From the IMG/VR virus record IMGVR_UViG_3300042323_000333, positions 1 through 39,113 of that record: 39,113 nucleotides of DNA. The stretch is one strand, 5' to 3'. Below, piece by piece: positions 28,641 to 37,133 of the stretch. The position numbers and the translations under genes were made by a program. Origin of the DNA: a virus. Each line of letters opens with the position of its first letter. Position 1 is the first letter of the stretch. The notes under the pieces were generated by a model. That model saw nothing but the letters and a program-made list of their open reading frames with translations, made no database searches and had not been told where the DNA came from.

Positions 28641-30862
28641 ATTCCACCATCAGTAATTACCCAATTGTTTGGGGCTCCTGTAAGTATATTTTTACCTGAT
28701 TGACCGGATAATGTGTATTTAATATCATTAAAGAAGATATTAACATTTGGTTTTACAGATGGTAATGAACTCCATCCATTATAAATTGCGTCTAAGTTTG
28801 TTGTTGAATAATCCGTAAATGTTTTACCAGACATAAATCCTGTAAAGTTACTAACGTTTTTCACATTCCATCCACCAATATTTTGATTAAATGCTGTTGC
28901 GGCGTAAAACATTAAACTCATATCTGTAACACCTGAAACATTCCAACTTGAAATGTCTTGATTAAATGCTCCACTTGACCTAAACATTTCTTGCATACTA
29001 ATTACCTTTGAAACATTCCAATTACCAATAAATTGATTAAATGGCGTTATACCAAACATAATGTACATATTAACATTACTTGAGGTGTTTATTGTCCACC
29101 CACTAATTGATGGTGAACCACCATTATTAAATGCTGAAACTAAAAACATTCCACTAAAATTGGTAATAGTACTAACATCCCAATTTCCGATATCTTGATT
29201 AAAATTATTTGCCCCATTAAACATACCAAATGTAGATATAAGAGATGTTGGAGTCCACGCACTAATTGATGGTGAACCACCGTTATTGAAAGAACTAATT
29301 GAGACACCAGACCTTTGGAACATAACTGTCATAGACTGAACATTTGAAACATCCCAACCTCCAATATCTTGATTAAAAAATTCGGCATTTCTAAACATTT
29401 GACTCATATTAGTCACATTAGATGTGTTCCAAGAACCTATTGGTTGGTTAAATTGAGTTGCGTTACTAAACATTGACCCCATATTCGTAACATTAGATGT
29501 ATTCCAAGAACCTATTGGTTGATTAAATAAAATTGCACCTAAAAACATACCTCCCATATCTATAACGTTAGATGTATTCCAAGAACCTATTGGTTGGTTA
29601 AATAGGATGGCACCATTAAACATATTATCCATATTTGTTACGTTCGATAATGTTGATGTGTCAGGAGATGATATTCTTTCCCAATTATTTATAGGTTGAT
29701 TAAATGATGTTGCGTTAATGAACATTTGACTCATATTAATCACATTTGAAACATTCCAAGTTCCAATAGGTTGGTCAAATAGGATAGTGTTATTAAACAT
29801 TTGACTCATATTAGTCACATTAGATGTGTTCCAATAATCTAATGGTTGGTTAAATTGGGTCGCGTTCCGAAACATTCCTGACATATTGGTGACATTAGAT
29901 GTATTCCAAGAACCTATTGGTTGATTAAAAGGTGTTGTGTTCCAAAACATTTGAGACATATTAGTAACATTTGATGTTGACCACCCACTAATAGACGGTG
30001 AACCACCGTTATTGAATGGACAATTCTGAAACATCAACGACATATTCGTCACATTTGATACATCCCAAGTACTAATATTTTGATTAAATGAAGTAAATCG
30101 AAACATTTGAGACATATCAGTAACATTTGAAACATCCCAAGAATCTAAAGGTTGGTTAAATGAACTACAAAAATTGAACATATTTGACATATCTGTTACA
30201 TCTGAAACATCCCAATCATTTAAATTATTTATTGTGGTGATTGATGAACAAAAATAAAATAATGATTTTAAATTATTTGTTCCTGTCAAATTTAATGTAT
30301 CACTAACAGAAGTTAAAATTAAATTATTACAACCGGCGAAATTAAATCCTAAATTACCTAATTGTAAACAGCCCCATTGGGAAACTCCCTTAATTTTTAG
30401 TCTATCTCCACTATTATTAAAACTCCACCCAACTAATGTTCCTGTAATTGTTATAGTATAAGAACCTGGTGTAAAATAAGTGTGTGACCTATTAAGGTAG
30501 GTGTTATCAGTTATGACCCCATCACCCCAATCAATTGTGCCATAATAAAACCCTGTTGGTTCATATGGTAATGTTATTGTTTCAATAAATAATGTAGTAT
30601 CCCAATTAGATATAAATGGTAATGCTGGGTTGATAGAATAACAATCGACTATTTTGAATCTCTCACAACCATCTAAAGTTATTACTTTAATTCCAACGGA
30701 TGATGCGTTGTTAAATTGAGGTGGTAATAATATTGTATTACTTGGTGGAATACTTGTAAATACGGTTGACACTAATATGCAATTATTACCGTAGATATCA
30801 CAGACATAAATGTCATATGGATAACTTAATCCTATTATATTTGTGATATCGATTGTAGTCAT
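28637..30862 (-). CDS. DUF285-repeat fibre/adhesin (BspA-like) with PKD-like domain
   Basis: 741 residues. The N-terminal about 75 residues ([19 protein letters not shown]) match the start of the 33453-34001 protein, suggesting a shared attachment domain. A PKD-like domain follows ([12 protein letters not shown] near residue 110, then [16 protein letters not shown]). From about residue 210 to 700 there are some 17 repeats of the DUF285 type, each of about 24 residues, in the form [25 protein letters not shown]. These repeats are known from surface proteins of Mycoplasma and Bacteroidota and are thought to form stacked, ligand-presenting solenoids. There is no signal peptide or lipobox, so this is better explained as a virion fibre than a cell-surface lipoprotein. 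Confidence 0.83.
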   Translation of the reverse strand: MTTIDITNIIGLSYPYDIYVCDIYGNNCILVSTVFTSIPPSNTILLPPQFNNASSVGIKVITLDGCERFKIVDCYSINPALPFISNWDTTLFIETITLPYEPTGFYYGTIDWGDGVITDNTYLNRSHTYFTPGSYTITITGTLVGWSFNNSGDRLKIKGVSQWGCLQLGNLGFNFAGCNNLILTSVSDTLNLTGTNNLKSLFYFCSSITTINNLNDWDVSDVTDMSNMFNFCSSFNQPLDSWDVSNVTDMSQMFRFTSFNQNISTWDVSNVTNMSLMFQNCPFNNGGSPSISGWSTSNVTNMSQMFWNTTPFNQPIGSWNTSNVTNMSGMFRNATQFNQPLDYWNTSNVTNMSQMFNNTILFDQPIGTWNVSNVINMSQMFINATSFNQPINNWERISSPDTSTLSNVTNMDNMFNGAILFNQPIGSWNTSNVIDMGGMFLGAILFNQPIGSWNTSNVTNMGSMFSNATQFNQPIGSWNTSNVTNMSQMFRNAEFFNQDIGGWDVSNVQSMTVMFQRSGVSISSFNNGGSPSISAWTPTSLISTFGMFNGANNFNQDIGNWDVSTITNFSGMFLVSAFNNGGSPSISGWTINTSSNVNMYIMFGITPFNQFIGNWNVSKVISMQEMFRSSGAFNQDISSWNVSGVTDMSLMFYAATAFNQNIGGWNVKNVSNFTGFMSGKTFTDYSTTNLDAIYNGWSSLPSVKPNVNIFFNDIKYTLSGQSGKNILTGAPNNWVITDGGI
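28770..30240 (-). repeat. DUF285 solenoid repeat region
   Basis: About 17 units of roughly 70-80 bases. Several are nearly identical in DNA, for example the units near 29420, 29490, 29560 and 29900 that all encode [13 protein letters not shown] second unit type encoding [11 protein letters not shown] or ISAW occurs near 29100, 29260 and 29990. The high DNA identity implies recent duplication or continuing recombination. Confidence 0.85.
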
Positions 30863-30876
30863 ATTATATTTTCATT

Positions 30877-33420
30877 TTATGATATTGTTATAGTAACATT
30901 TAATGGTGGGTTTTCTAATGTGCTGTATGATGTGGTGTTATTCCATAGAGGGAATGATGTACCATTTAATTTTAACAATCGACCTCCCCCAATCCAAGTT
31001 GAATTAGCGTAACTTGTTAGTAAATTATCGATATTAGCACTATCGAATCCATCACCAATAATTTCAATTTGTTGTAAACCTGTGAAAATTTTTGTACTAT
31101 CTGTGAATCCTGATATTGTGTTAGCACCATAAACATATAATGTTCGGGTGTTTAAATTAATTAATGATAAATCACCCGATATTGTGTTATTACCGTATAT
31201 ACCAATTCTTATTGCATTAGAAGGTAAATCTTGAATATTACCGTAAATGTCGTTATTACCTTTTATAGTTATTGAACTATATGCGTTAGAATTACCTAAA
31301 GTTGCGATATCACCAGTTAACGTATTATCACCATCTAAATCAAAAGTGGCGCCAACATTTAAATTTAATGAACTAATATTTCCAATAATATTATTATCCC
31401 CATAAATTTGTATGAATGATAATGTTGAATAGTTGAATGTATTAATATCTCCGTAAAGAGTATTATTACCCCAAACTAAAAGAGTTGTTAAATTTAATGG
31501 TAATGTTGATATGTCACCCGATACATAGTTTGTTCCTTTTATTCTTATTTGGGTAACACTATTACCTGATAAACCACCTAAATCACCAAAAAGATTGTTA
31601 TTACCATATAGGTCGAATCGTACTAAATTAGTTAGTGTTGACATCGATGATATATCACCGTCGATAGTGTTTTGACCATCTATGATTATATTGATAAGTG
31701 ATGAAGGGAAATCAGATACATCTCCGTTCAGAGTATTATCTCCACCAATTTCAATTTTTTGTAAAGTTGATGGTAAATTTACAATATCACCTGTAATAGT
31801 ATTTGATTGATTTAAATTACTACTTAAGGAATTAATAGATAAATCTATCAAATTTGGCGGTAAATCTAAAATATCACCGTAACAATTACTATATGTTGAA
31901 TAAAAATAAATCAATGTTGAAGGTAATGAACTAATATCTCCTGATGAAAAATAATTATCAGGGGAACTAGAGTCACCCATTGATATCAATCCATCCAAAA
32001 GATTTAACTCAGAGGTTTCAATTTCTAAATATCTTGTTGAAAATGAATTAATTTGAGGTGTAACATTTTTAGGAACCAAATGAGTTATTGATGTTAAATC
32101 TGAAGATTGAATTAATATATTTCCTGTATAAGGTGTAGAGTATGTATGTGATATATAACTTAAACCGGCTAGATAATTAGTTGTATTACCATCACCCCAA
32201 TCAACTGTAAATGGTAATGATGCGCTAACTCTAAACCCTTGTCCACTAATAATTGGTGTAATACTATCCAAACTTGTTGCACTCATTGTGAATGTTTCAA
32301 TAGGTGTCGCACCCGATGTTGGTGTAGGTGTTGGTGTTGGTGTCTCAGTTGGTGTCGGTGTCTGTGTCGGTGTTAGTGTGTTTGTCGGTGTTACAGTAGG
32401 TGTTGAACCTATTGTTGGACTTACTGTCGGTGTATTTGTTAATGTTGGTGTTGGTGTTGGTGTAGACGGAATTGAACTTGTCGGCGTATTTGTTGGAGTA
32501 ACTGTTGGGGTAGGTGTATTTGTTGGAGTAACGGTTGGTGTAGGTGTGTTTGTTGGTGTTTGTGTCGGTGTTGGTGTTGGTGTTGGTGGTATATAATTAT
32601 CACATTCAACACATTTACCATTATTAACATTTCCAAATGATATTGTCTCAATAATAATTTCATTTGTGTTAATATCTACATTATTATCGGAGTTACCAAT
32701 GTATGTTATACATTTAGATTCATTATCAACTAGTGTACCATATACCTGAAATAATTCTAACGATTGTCCTGGTAGTAATGATACGTTAGAACAATAAAAT
32801 AATTCATTGTCAAAACAATTTTGGAATGTTAAAATGCTTGTACAAATAATATCGTCATTAATTAAATTAAATGTAACATCACCTGAAACACCACAATTAA
32901 AAATAGTTAGAGGTTCAAACATCTGTAATGGTTCGTAGTTTTCCGACATAAACATTAACGGTAATGTCTGAGGTGTTCGATACGCTATTGCATCAATACC
33001 TATAATAGAACAAGGGTTTGTCGCTGTTGGCGTTATTGTCGGTGTTGGGGTAATAGTTGAGGTTGGTGTTATTGTAGGTGTTGGAATAAATTCACAATCA
33101 AATACCGCGTTAAAATCTAAAACGCTACAATTATTTGTTGGTGTTGGCGTTGGTGTTGGACACACTCCGGAATAAACATAGGCGGTACTTAAATCAGGGC
33201 AAGAGCTAAAACAAGGTGTTTTTCCTGCTAATGAACAAGTTCCACTAAAAGTGTTTGATAGACACCATTGACTAGTTGTTCCGGTTGAATAAAAGATTAC
33301 CCAACCATTAGTTTGTCCCGACCAATAAGTGTAACCATTGTAGGTTCCACCTGTGATATAGGTGTCGTCGGCACCAACTAATCCGGTGTTATTTATACAG
33401 TATGTTGAACTACAAGGCAT
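30877..33420 (-). CDS. Multi-domain fibre/adhesin with Thr-Pro linkers, PKD-like and LRR-like repeats
   Basis: 847 residues. Order: a Cys-rich N-terminal domain (1-85), two short Thr-Pro linkers (about 87-97 and 111-137), a globular domain, a long Thr-Pro linker (about 275-373), a PKD-like domain ([11 protein letters not shown] near 405, then HTYS), and from about 440 to 830 a regular repeat of about 22-24 residues. The repeat resembles leucine-rich repeats: [20 protein letters not shown] and [20 protein letters not shown] are typical, with a conserved G/NNTxxGDI turn. There is no signal peptide. The architecture of flexible stalk plus solenoid fits a host-recognition fibre; the ligand is unknown. 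Confidence 0.8.
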   Translation of the reverse strand: MPCSSTYCINNTGLVGADDTYITGGTYNGYTYWSGQTNGWVIFYSTGTTSQWCLSNTFSGTCSLAGKTPCFSSCPDLSTAYVYSGVCPTPTPTPTNNCSVLDFNAVFDCEFIPTPTITPTSTITPTPTITPTATNPCSIIGIDAIAYRTPQTLPLMFMSENYEPLQMFEPLTIFNCGVSGDVTFNLINDDIICTSILTFQNCFDNELFYCSNVSLLPGQSLELFQVYGTLVDNESKCITYIGNSDNNVDINTNEIIIETISFGNVNNGKCVECDNYIPPTPTPTPTQTPTNTPTPTVTPTNTPTPTVTPTNTPTSSIPSTPTPTPTLTNTPTVSPTIGSTPTVTPTNTLTPTQTPTPTETPTPTPTPTSGATPIETFTMSATSLDSITPIISGQGFRVSASLPFTVDWGDGNTTNYLAGLSYISHTYSTPYTGNILIQSSDLTSITHLVPKNVTPQINSFSTRYLEIETSELNLLDGLISMGDSSSPDNYFSSGDISSLPSTLIYFYSTYSNCYGDILDLPPNLIDLSINSLSSNLNQSNTITGDIVNLPSTLQKIEIGGDNTLNGDVSDFPSSLINIIIDGQNTIDGDISSMSTLTNLVRFDLYGNNNLFGDLGGLSGNSVTQIRIKGTNYVSGDISTLPLNLTTLLVWGNNTLYGDINTFNYSTLSFIQIYGDNNIIGNISSLNLNVGATFDLDGDNTLTGDIATLGNSNAYSSITIKGNNDIYGNIQDLPSNAIRIGIYGNNTISGDLSLINLNTRTLYVYGANTISGFTDSTKIFTGLQQIEIIGDGFDSANIDNLLTSYANSTWIGGGRLLKLNGTSFPLWNNTTSYSTLENPPLNVTITIS
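31080..31980 (-). repeat. LRR-like GDI repeats
   Basis: Some 12 or more units of about 66-75 bases encode a solenoid with the recurring turn G-N-N-T-I/L-x-G-D-I and a leucine-rich strand. The units are more diverged in DNA than the DUF285 units of the adjacent gene. Confidence 0.7.
32300..32594 (-). repeat. Thr-Pro linker coding repeat
   Basis: On the plus strand this is a GT-rich tract of units such as GGTGTTGGTGTT; on the coding strand it encodes about 98 residues of TPTPTxTPTNTP type. Near-identical blocks around 32490-32540 repeat GTATTTGTTGGAGTAAC. The tract is prone to length change. Confidence 0.85.
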
Positions 33421-33452
33421 ATTATTTTTTTATTTTAATTATTATCATTTAA

Positions 33453-34001
33453 TTATGGGCAACCACCAAATATTATTAACCAATTCGTACAATCATTATA
33501 ATTGTTGAAAATGTCAGTTATTGTAACCGTTGGTGTGCCATAAGATGGTGTTGCATTTACAACTTCATAAGGTTGACCATTTGTTGCCGTATAAACACCC
33601 GGAAGGGATGCCAAAGTTGGGTTATATAAAACATATTGGGTCGTTAAATCACAACAACCAAATAACTCTAAAACTAATGTCGCGGGTGTTGGAGTAGGGG
33701 TCGGTGTTGAGGTTGGTGTGGATGTTGGTGTAATAGTTGGTGTTACAGTATTAGTTGGTGTTGGTGTTGGACTAACAACAATAGCGGTTAAATTTTGATA
33801 AAATACGCAATTATTACTATCAACAACTTTTAAACTAAAAGAATTTTGACTCCCCATAATAACAGGGACCACAAAGTCATAAGGTAATGACGACGAAGGT
33901 ATCGTATCAATGTATATACAAGTAATATTTGATGGGTCACATAAATAAATGTTAAATGGTGATGCTCCCGATATGTTGTTAATTAAAATGTTCGTTGTCA
34001 T
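33453..34001 (-). CDS. Short fibre/adhesin protein with Thr-Pro linker
   Basis: 182 residues in three parts: an N-terminal domain (1-74; NISGASPFNIYLCDPSNITC) that parallels the N-terminus of the DUF285 fibre, a Thr-Pro linker (about 75-105), and a small Cys-containing C-terminal domain (LELFGCCDLTTQYVL to IFGGCP). There is no signal peptide. It is the first gene of the minus-strand cluster, next to the divergent primase gene. It looks like a minimal version of the cluster's architecture: anchor, stalk, tip. The function of the tip is unknown. Confidence 0.75.
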   Translation of the reverse strand: MTTNILINNISGASPFNIYLCDPSNITCIYIDTIPSSSLPYDFVVPVIMGSQNSFSLKVVDSNNCVFYQNLTAIVVSPTPTPTNTVTPTITPTSTPTSTPTPTPTPATLVLELFGCCDLTTQYVLYNPTLASLPGVYTATNGQPYEVVNATPSYGTPTVTITDIFNNYNDCTNWLIIFGGCP

Positions 34002-34021
34002 TTAATGAAATGTTATTATCA

Positions 34022-34029
34022 TAAATATA
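34022..34029 (-). promoter_or_regulatory. Candidate promoter element for the minus-strand fibre cluster
   Basis: TATATTTA on the minus strand differs from the Bacteroidota TANNTTTG -7 box by one base and lies 20 bases before the ATG of the first cluster gene. No TTTG -33 box is seen at the usual distance, so support is weak. Confidence 0.3.
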
Positions 34030-34053
34030 GTGGCATTAAAAAACTAATAAAGT

Positions 34054-34084
34054 TTTGATAATAATAATTTTATTCGTATATTTG
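34054..34084 (+). promoter_or_regulatory. Bacteroidota-type promoter of the primase operon
   Basis: TTTG at 34054-34057 and TATATTTG at 34077-34084 are separated by 19 bases, an exact match to the TTTG / N19-21 / TANNTTTG consensus of the Bacteroidota primary sigma factor. The ATG at 34089 lies only 4 bases after the -7 box, so transcription would begin at or very near the start codon and the mRNA would be leaderless or nearly so. Confidence 0.65.
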
Positions 34085-34088
34085 ACTT

Positions 34089-34988
34089 ATGTCAGATGAT
34101 GCGGAAATTTTATTAGAGATACTACACGAAATCTTAGGTGATGAGAAACTTCACTATGAGTCAAAGGGTCAAATATCTTTTGACTGTCCAATATGCGATG
34201 AAGACAGACATAAAGGAAACCTTGAAGTAAATTACTTTGAACACGTCTACAAATGTTGGAGTTGTGGTGATGAGAATAATACTAAAGGTCCTCTTGGTAA
34301 ACTTATAGATAATTTTGGTAACAAGAAACAAAAAAAGGTTTATAACCTACTCCAACCTGAAAATCACAAACCAAAGGAAAAACGAGTTAACAAATTAAAA
34401 CTACCTGAAGGATTTACAAAATTCAAGGATAGTAGTTTGGTGTACCCTGTTCGTCGTCAAGCGTATAACTACCTAACTCAAAGAGGAATCACTGATAAGA
34501 TTATTGAAAAGTATGGGATTGGGTTCTGTGACCAAGGTGCGTTCTCGGGTAGAATTATTATACCATCCTATGATAGTAAGGACGAGTTAAACTATTTTAT
34601 TGCTCGAAGTTGGGACCCAAACAGTCGAGCTAAATACAAAAACCCGGAAGCATCTAAAGACGAAATAATCTTTTTTGAGAGTACAATCAATTGGAATGAG
34701 GACATCCATCTTTGTGAGGGTGCGTTTGACGCTATATTCCTACCGAATAGTATTGCTATGTTGGGAAAACATATGTCAGACTTATTACTTAATACCTTAT
34801 ATGAAAAAGCAAATGGAAATGTAATTATTTGTTTGGATAGTGATGCTTGGAATGACGCTGTTAAGTTATTCCATAATTTAAATGGGGGTAGATTATATGG
34901 TAAGGTTAAAATAATAAAATTAACGGGTGATGCCGATGTAGCTGATTTAAGGGGTGACATAAATAATCATTTTTATACAATGAAATAG
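34089..34988 (+). CDS. DnaG-type primase with zinc finger and Toprim domain
   Basis: 299 residues. It would make RNA primers for DNA replication. A CHC2-like zinc-binding site is formed by Cys33, Cys36, Cys56 and Cys59 (CPIC and CWSC). The Toprim core follows: an acidic EGAFDA motif near residue 209, then CLDSD near 247-251, with the metal-binding acids present. The linker carries RRQAYNYLTQRGITDKI, typical of the primase catalytic core. No helicase domain is fused, so a helicase must be encoded elsewhere. It is the first gene of the right-hand plus-strand block, and the next start follows directly on its stop. Confidence 0.88.
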   Translation: MSDDAEILLEILHEILGDEKLHYESKGQISFDCPICDEDRHKGNLEVNYFEHVYKCWSCGDENNTKGPLGKLIDNFGNKKQKKVYNLLQPENHKPKEKRVNKLKLPEGFTKFKDSSLVYPVRRQAYNYLTQRGITDKIIEKYGIGFCDQGAFSGRIIIPSYDSKDELNYFIARSWDPNSRAKYKNPEASKDEIIFFESTINWNEDIHLCEGAFDAIFLPNSIAMLGKHMSDLLLNTLYEKANGNVIICLDSDAWNDAVKLFHNLNGGRLYGKVKIIKLTGDADVADLRGDINNHFYTMK

Positions 34989-35852
34989 ATGATAGATTTA
35001 AATGAGGTTGCGAAAGAAATAAGGGGGTTATTAGATAAACGAAGAGAGGAACTTGAACTAACATTCGTTGAGGATACCCACACTTATTATATGAAGGATG
35101 AGACCGGAGTTATTAGAAGTGATTATCCATCTGTTAGTAAGGTGATGAAATACTTCTATGAAGAGTTTGATACTGAAGGTATATCGTTAAAGAAAGCCAA
35201 AGGTGACGTGTTTGTCCAACAACAATTATTAGATGAGTGGAAGGCTGCCGGAGATTACTCAACCAATATGGGTAGTAGGGTCCACTATATGTTGGAGAAG
35301 AAAACCATTGAGATGTTTGGGAATTACAAAGAAGTTAGACAACCCATCTTTGAATGTGACTTCACCCAAATCTTAAAAGGGGATAGTATGATTTCTGCCG
35401 GAACGGCATATTTAAATCTTATGGTTGAGAGAGGCGCGGTGTTATTGGACACGGAAATTGTATTGGGGGACCCTGAGTTGAAATATACCGGACAGCCCGA
35501 TAAAGTGTGGTTGATAATGAATAAAGAACAAACAGAGTTTGGTTTGGTAATTACAGATTGGAAATCCAATAAACCAAAAAACTTTGAGGAGTCATTTTTC
35601 ACCAAAAAAATGTATTACCCATTTGATAACTTACCTAACAACGCATTGGGTCACTACTTTACACAATTACCATTTTATGGGAAACTTCTTATTAAAATGT
35701 TACAAGGAACAAAATACGAGAACATTAAATTGTATGGGTGTATTATTGTTCTTGTTAAGGAAATTGGGGAGTATGAAGAGTTCCGTGTACCAAAAGGTGT
35801 TCAAGAAACCATATTGGAAATGGATATGTCAAAGTATTTGACAAAGAAATAA
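34989..35852 (+). CDS. PD-(D/E)XK nuclease, RecB/Cas4-like exonuclease
   Basis: 287 residues. The catalytic pattern of the PD-(D/E)XK superfamily is visible: an early GSRVHYMLE helix (His and Glu near 93-98), GQPD with Asp171, VITDWKS with Asp190 and Lys192, and the later QLPFYGKLL of motif QxxxY (near 226). Such nucleases process DNA ends in phage recombination or degrade host DNA. It lacks the iron-sulphur cysteines of classical Cas4, so phage RecB-like exonuclease is the better name. The ATG directly abuts the primase stop, so the two are co-expressed. Confidence 0.85.
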   Translation: MIDLNEVAKEIRGLLDKRREELELTFVEDTHTYYMKDETGVIRSDYPSVSKVMKYFYEEFDTEGISLKKAKGDVFVQQQLLDEWKAAGDYSTNMGSRVHYMLEKKTIEMFGNYKEVRQPIFECDFTQILKGDSMISAGTAYLNLMVERGAVLLDTEIVLGDPELKYTGQPDKVWLIMNKEQTEFGLVITDWKSNKPKNFEESFFTKKMYYPFDNLPNNALGHYFTQLPFYGKLLIKMLQGTKYENIKLYGCIIVLVKEIGEYEEFRVPKGVQETILEMDMSKYLTKK

Positions 35853-35880
35853 AAATAAACTAAATTTATAAAAAAAGAAT

Positions 35881-36096
35881 ATGGACGATTTATTAAAACC
35901 AAAGATTGATTTAAAACAACAACCTACATTAGTATGTGAGGACTGTGGTGGTATATACTTCAAAGAAGTTGTATTAATTAAAAAAGTTAACAAATTGTTA
36001 ACGGGAAGTCAGGAAGACACTATAGTTCCGTTTCCAACATACAGATGTGACGATTGTGGTCACGTAAATGAAGAGTTTAAATTATTTGATAATTAA
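35881..36096 (+). CDS. Small zinc-ribbon protein
   Basis: 71 residues with two CxxC knuckles, Cys19/Cys22 (CEDCGG) and Cys56/Cys59 (CDDCGH), the layout of a zinc ribbon. The space between holds basic and hydrophobic residues (IKKVNKLLTGSQ). Its gene sits between the PD-(D/E)XK nuclease and the Mre11/gp47-like gene, with a 1-base gap to the latter, so a part in DNA recombination or transcription is likely. The exact partner is unknown. Confidence 0.75.
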   Translation: MDDLLKPKIDLKQQPTLVCEDCGGIYFKEVVLIKKVNKLLTGSQEDTIVPFPTYRCDDCGHVNEEFKLFDN

Positions 36097-36097
36097 G

Positions 36098-36886
36098 ATG
36101 ATTAAAAAATTAGTTCACTTTAGTGACTTACATATAAGATTATTCAAAGACCACGACTTATATCGAGGAATATTGAATAATATGTTGAAACAATTCAGAG
36201 AGATTGCTCCGGACAGGATTGTATTCACCGGAGATTTAGTTCATTCTAAAAACCAAATGACACCCGAACTTATTGAGTTCGTGGCTTGGATTCTTACAGA
36301 ATGTTCTCAAATTGCCAAAACTATTATTATAATTGGAAACCACGACTTCTTGGAATCTAACTCTTCAAGATTGGATGCTCTTACACCGGTGATTGATTCC
36401 TTAAAGAACGACAACATCGTTTATTTGAAGAACAGAGGTGAATACGAGGATGATAATGTTGATTGGGTTGTATATTCATTACTTGACCATAACATTCCAC
36501 CTGAGATTGAAAAAACGGGTAGATTGAAGATTGGTTTATTCCACGGACCGGTTCAGGGATTAACAACCGACATCGGATATAAGTTTGAAACCGGATTTGA
36601 AACTGATAAGTTTAATGGATGTGATTTAGTTTTATGTGGTGATATTCACAAAAGACAAATCTTCAACATCCCGGGTGGTAAGAAAGCGTATATGGTAGGT
36701 TCAACAATCCAACAGAACTATGGTGAGACAATTACTAAACACGGGTTTGGAATCTATAATTTAGAATCTGATGAATATTCATTTGTTGATTTGGATAATC
36801 CAAAACCTTTCTTATCATTTAAGATGAAATCATTTGATGATATAATAAACGGAACAGAAAAATTAGTTAATAGTGGGAAATCTTAG
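36098..36886 (+). CDS. Recombination endonuclease subunit, Mre11/SbcD/T4 gp47-like
   Basis: 262 residues from ATG 36098 (MIKKLVHFSDLHIR); an ATG at 36068 would put ten unlike residues before it and overlap the zinc-ribbon gene. Calcineurin-like phosphoesterase motifs are complete: Asp10 and His12 (SDLHIR), Asp46 (FTGDLVHS), GNHD at 80-83, His149 (LFHGP), Asp182 and His184 (GDIHKR). In T4, gp47 works with the ATPase gp46 to resect DNA ends for recombination-dependent replication. No gp46/SbcC-like gene is seen in this window. It is shorter than SbcD, as phage forms are. Confidence 0.9.
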   Translation: MIKKLVHFSDLHIRLFKDHDLYRGILNNMLKQFREIAPDRIVFTGDLVHSKNQMTPELIEFVAWILTECSQIAKTIIIIGNHDFLESNSSRLDALTPVIDSLKNDNIVYLKNRGEYEDDNVDWVVYSLLDHNIPPEIEKTGRLKIGLFHGPVQGLTTDIGYKFETGFETDKFNGCDLVLCGDIHKRQIFNIPGGKKAYMVGSTIQQNYGETITKHGFGIYNLESDEYSFVDLDNPKPFLSFKMKSFDDIINGTEKLVNSGKS

Positions 36887-37133
36887 AGACAAATATACTA
36901 ATGAAGAGTGGGATGAAATTGAAAGAGAAATTGAACACGAAAAGAAATTAGGGAAACCTGATAATAGTTATTTGGCGATTTTCGTTGATGACTTAAATAA
37001 AGACCAATTAATCAACCTAAAATATAAGTTGTTGATTGAATGTAATATCCCAAAACATCAGTGTTGGTTAATTGATGATTGGATAAAATATCGAGAAAAC
37101 AAAGAACGTGAGTCAGATAAAATTAACAGCTAG
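36873..37133 (+). CDS. Small acidic protein of unknown function
   Basis: 86 residues beginning at GTG 36873; no ATG is in frame and a stop codon lies 9 bases upstream, so the GTG start is the only sensible one. It overlaps the gp47-like gene by 14 bases, indicating translational coupling. The protein is Lys/Glu-rich and largely helical (NEEWDEIEREIEHEKKLG), with an aromatic C-terminal part (CWLIDDWIKYRENK). No family is recognised. The coupling suggests an accessory to the recombination nuclease (inference). Confidence 0.7.
   Translation: MGNLRDKYTNEEWDEIEREIEHEKKLGKPDNSYLAIFVDDLNKDQLINLKYKLLIECNIPKHQCWLIDDWIKYRENKERESDKINS

Noticed and set aside
28770-30240. CRISPR-like array of regular repeats
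   Set aside because: The spacing is regular, but the whole stretch is one open frame of DUF285 protein repeats and the 'spacers' are repeat variants.
28637-30862. Host surface lipoprotein (prophage or bacterial chromosome)
   Set aside because: There is no signal peptide, lipobox or sorting tail, and the gene sits among phage structural genes.
32288-32596. Plus-strand Gly-Val-rich reading frame ([12 protein letters not shown] type)
   Set aside because: It is the reverse complement of the Thr-Pro linker of the 30877-33420 gene; open only because the repeat lacks stops in that frame.
17902-34001. Diversity-generating retroelement acting on the fibre genes
   Set aside because: No reverse transcriptase gene and no template/variable repeat pair are visible; variation here is better explained by repeat recombination.
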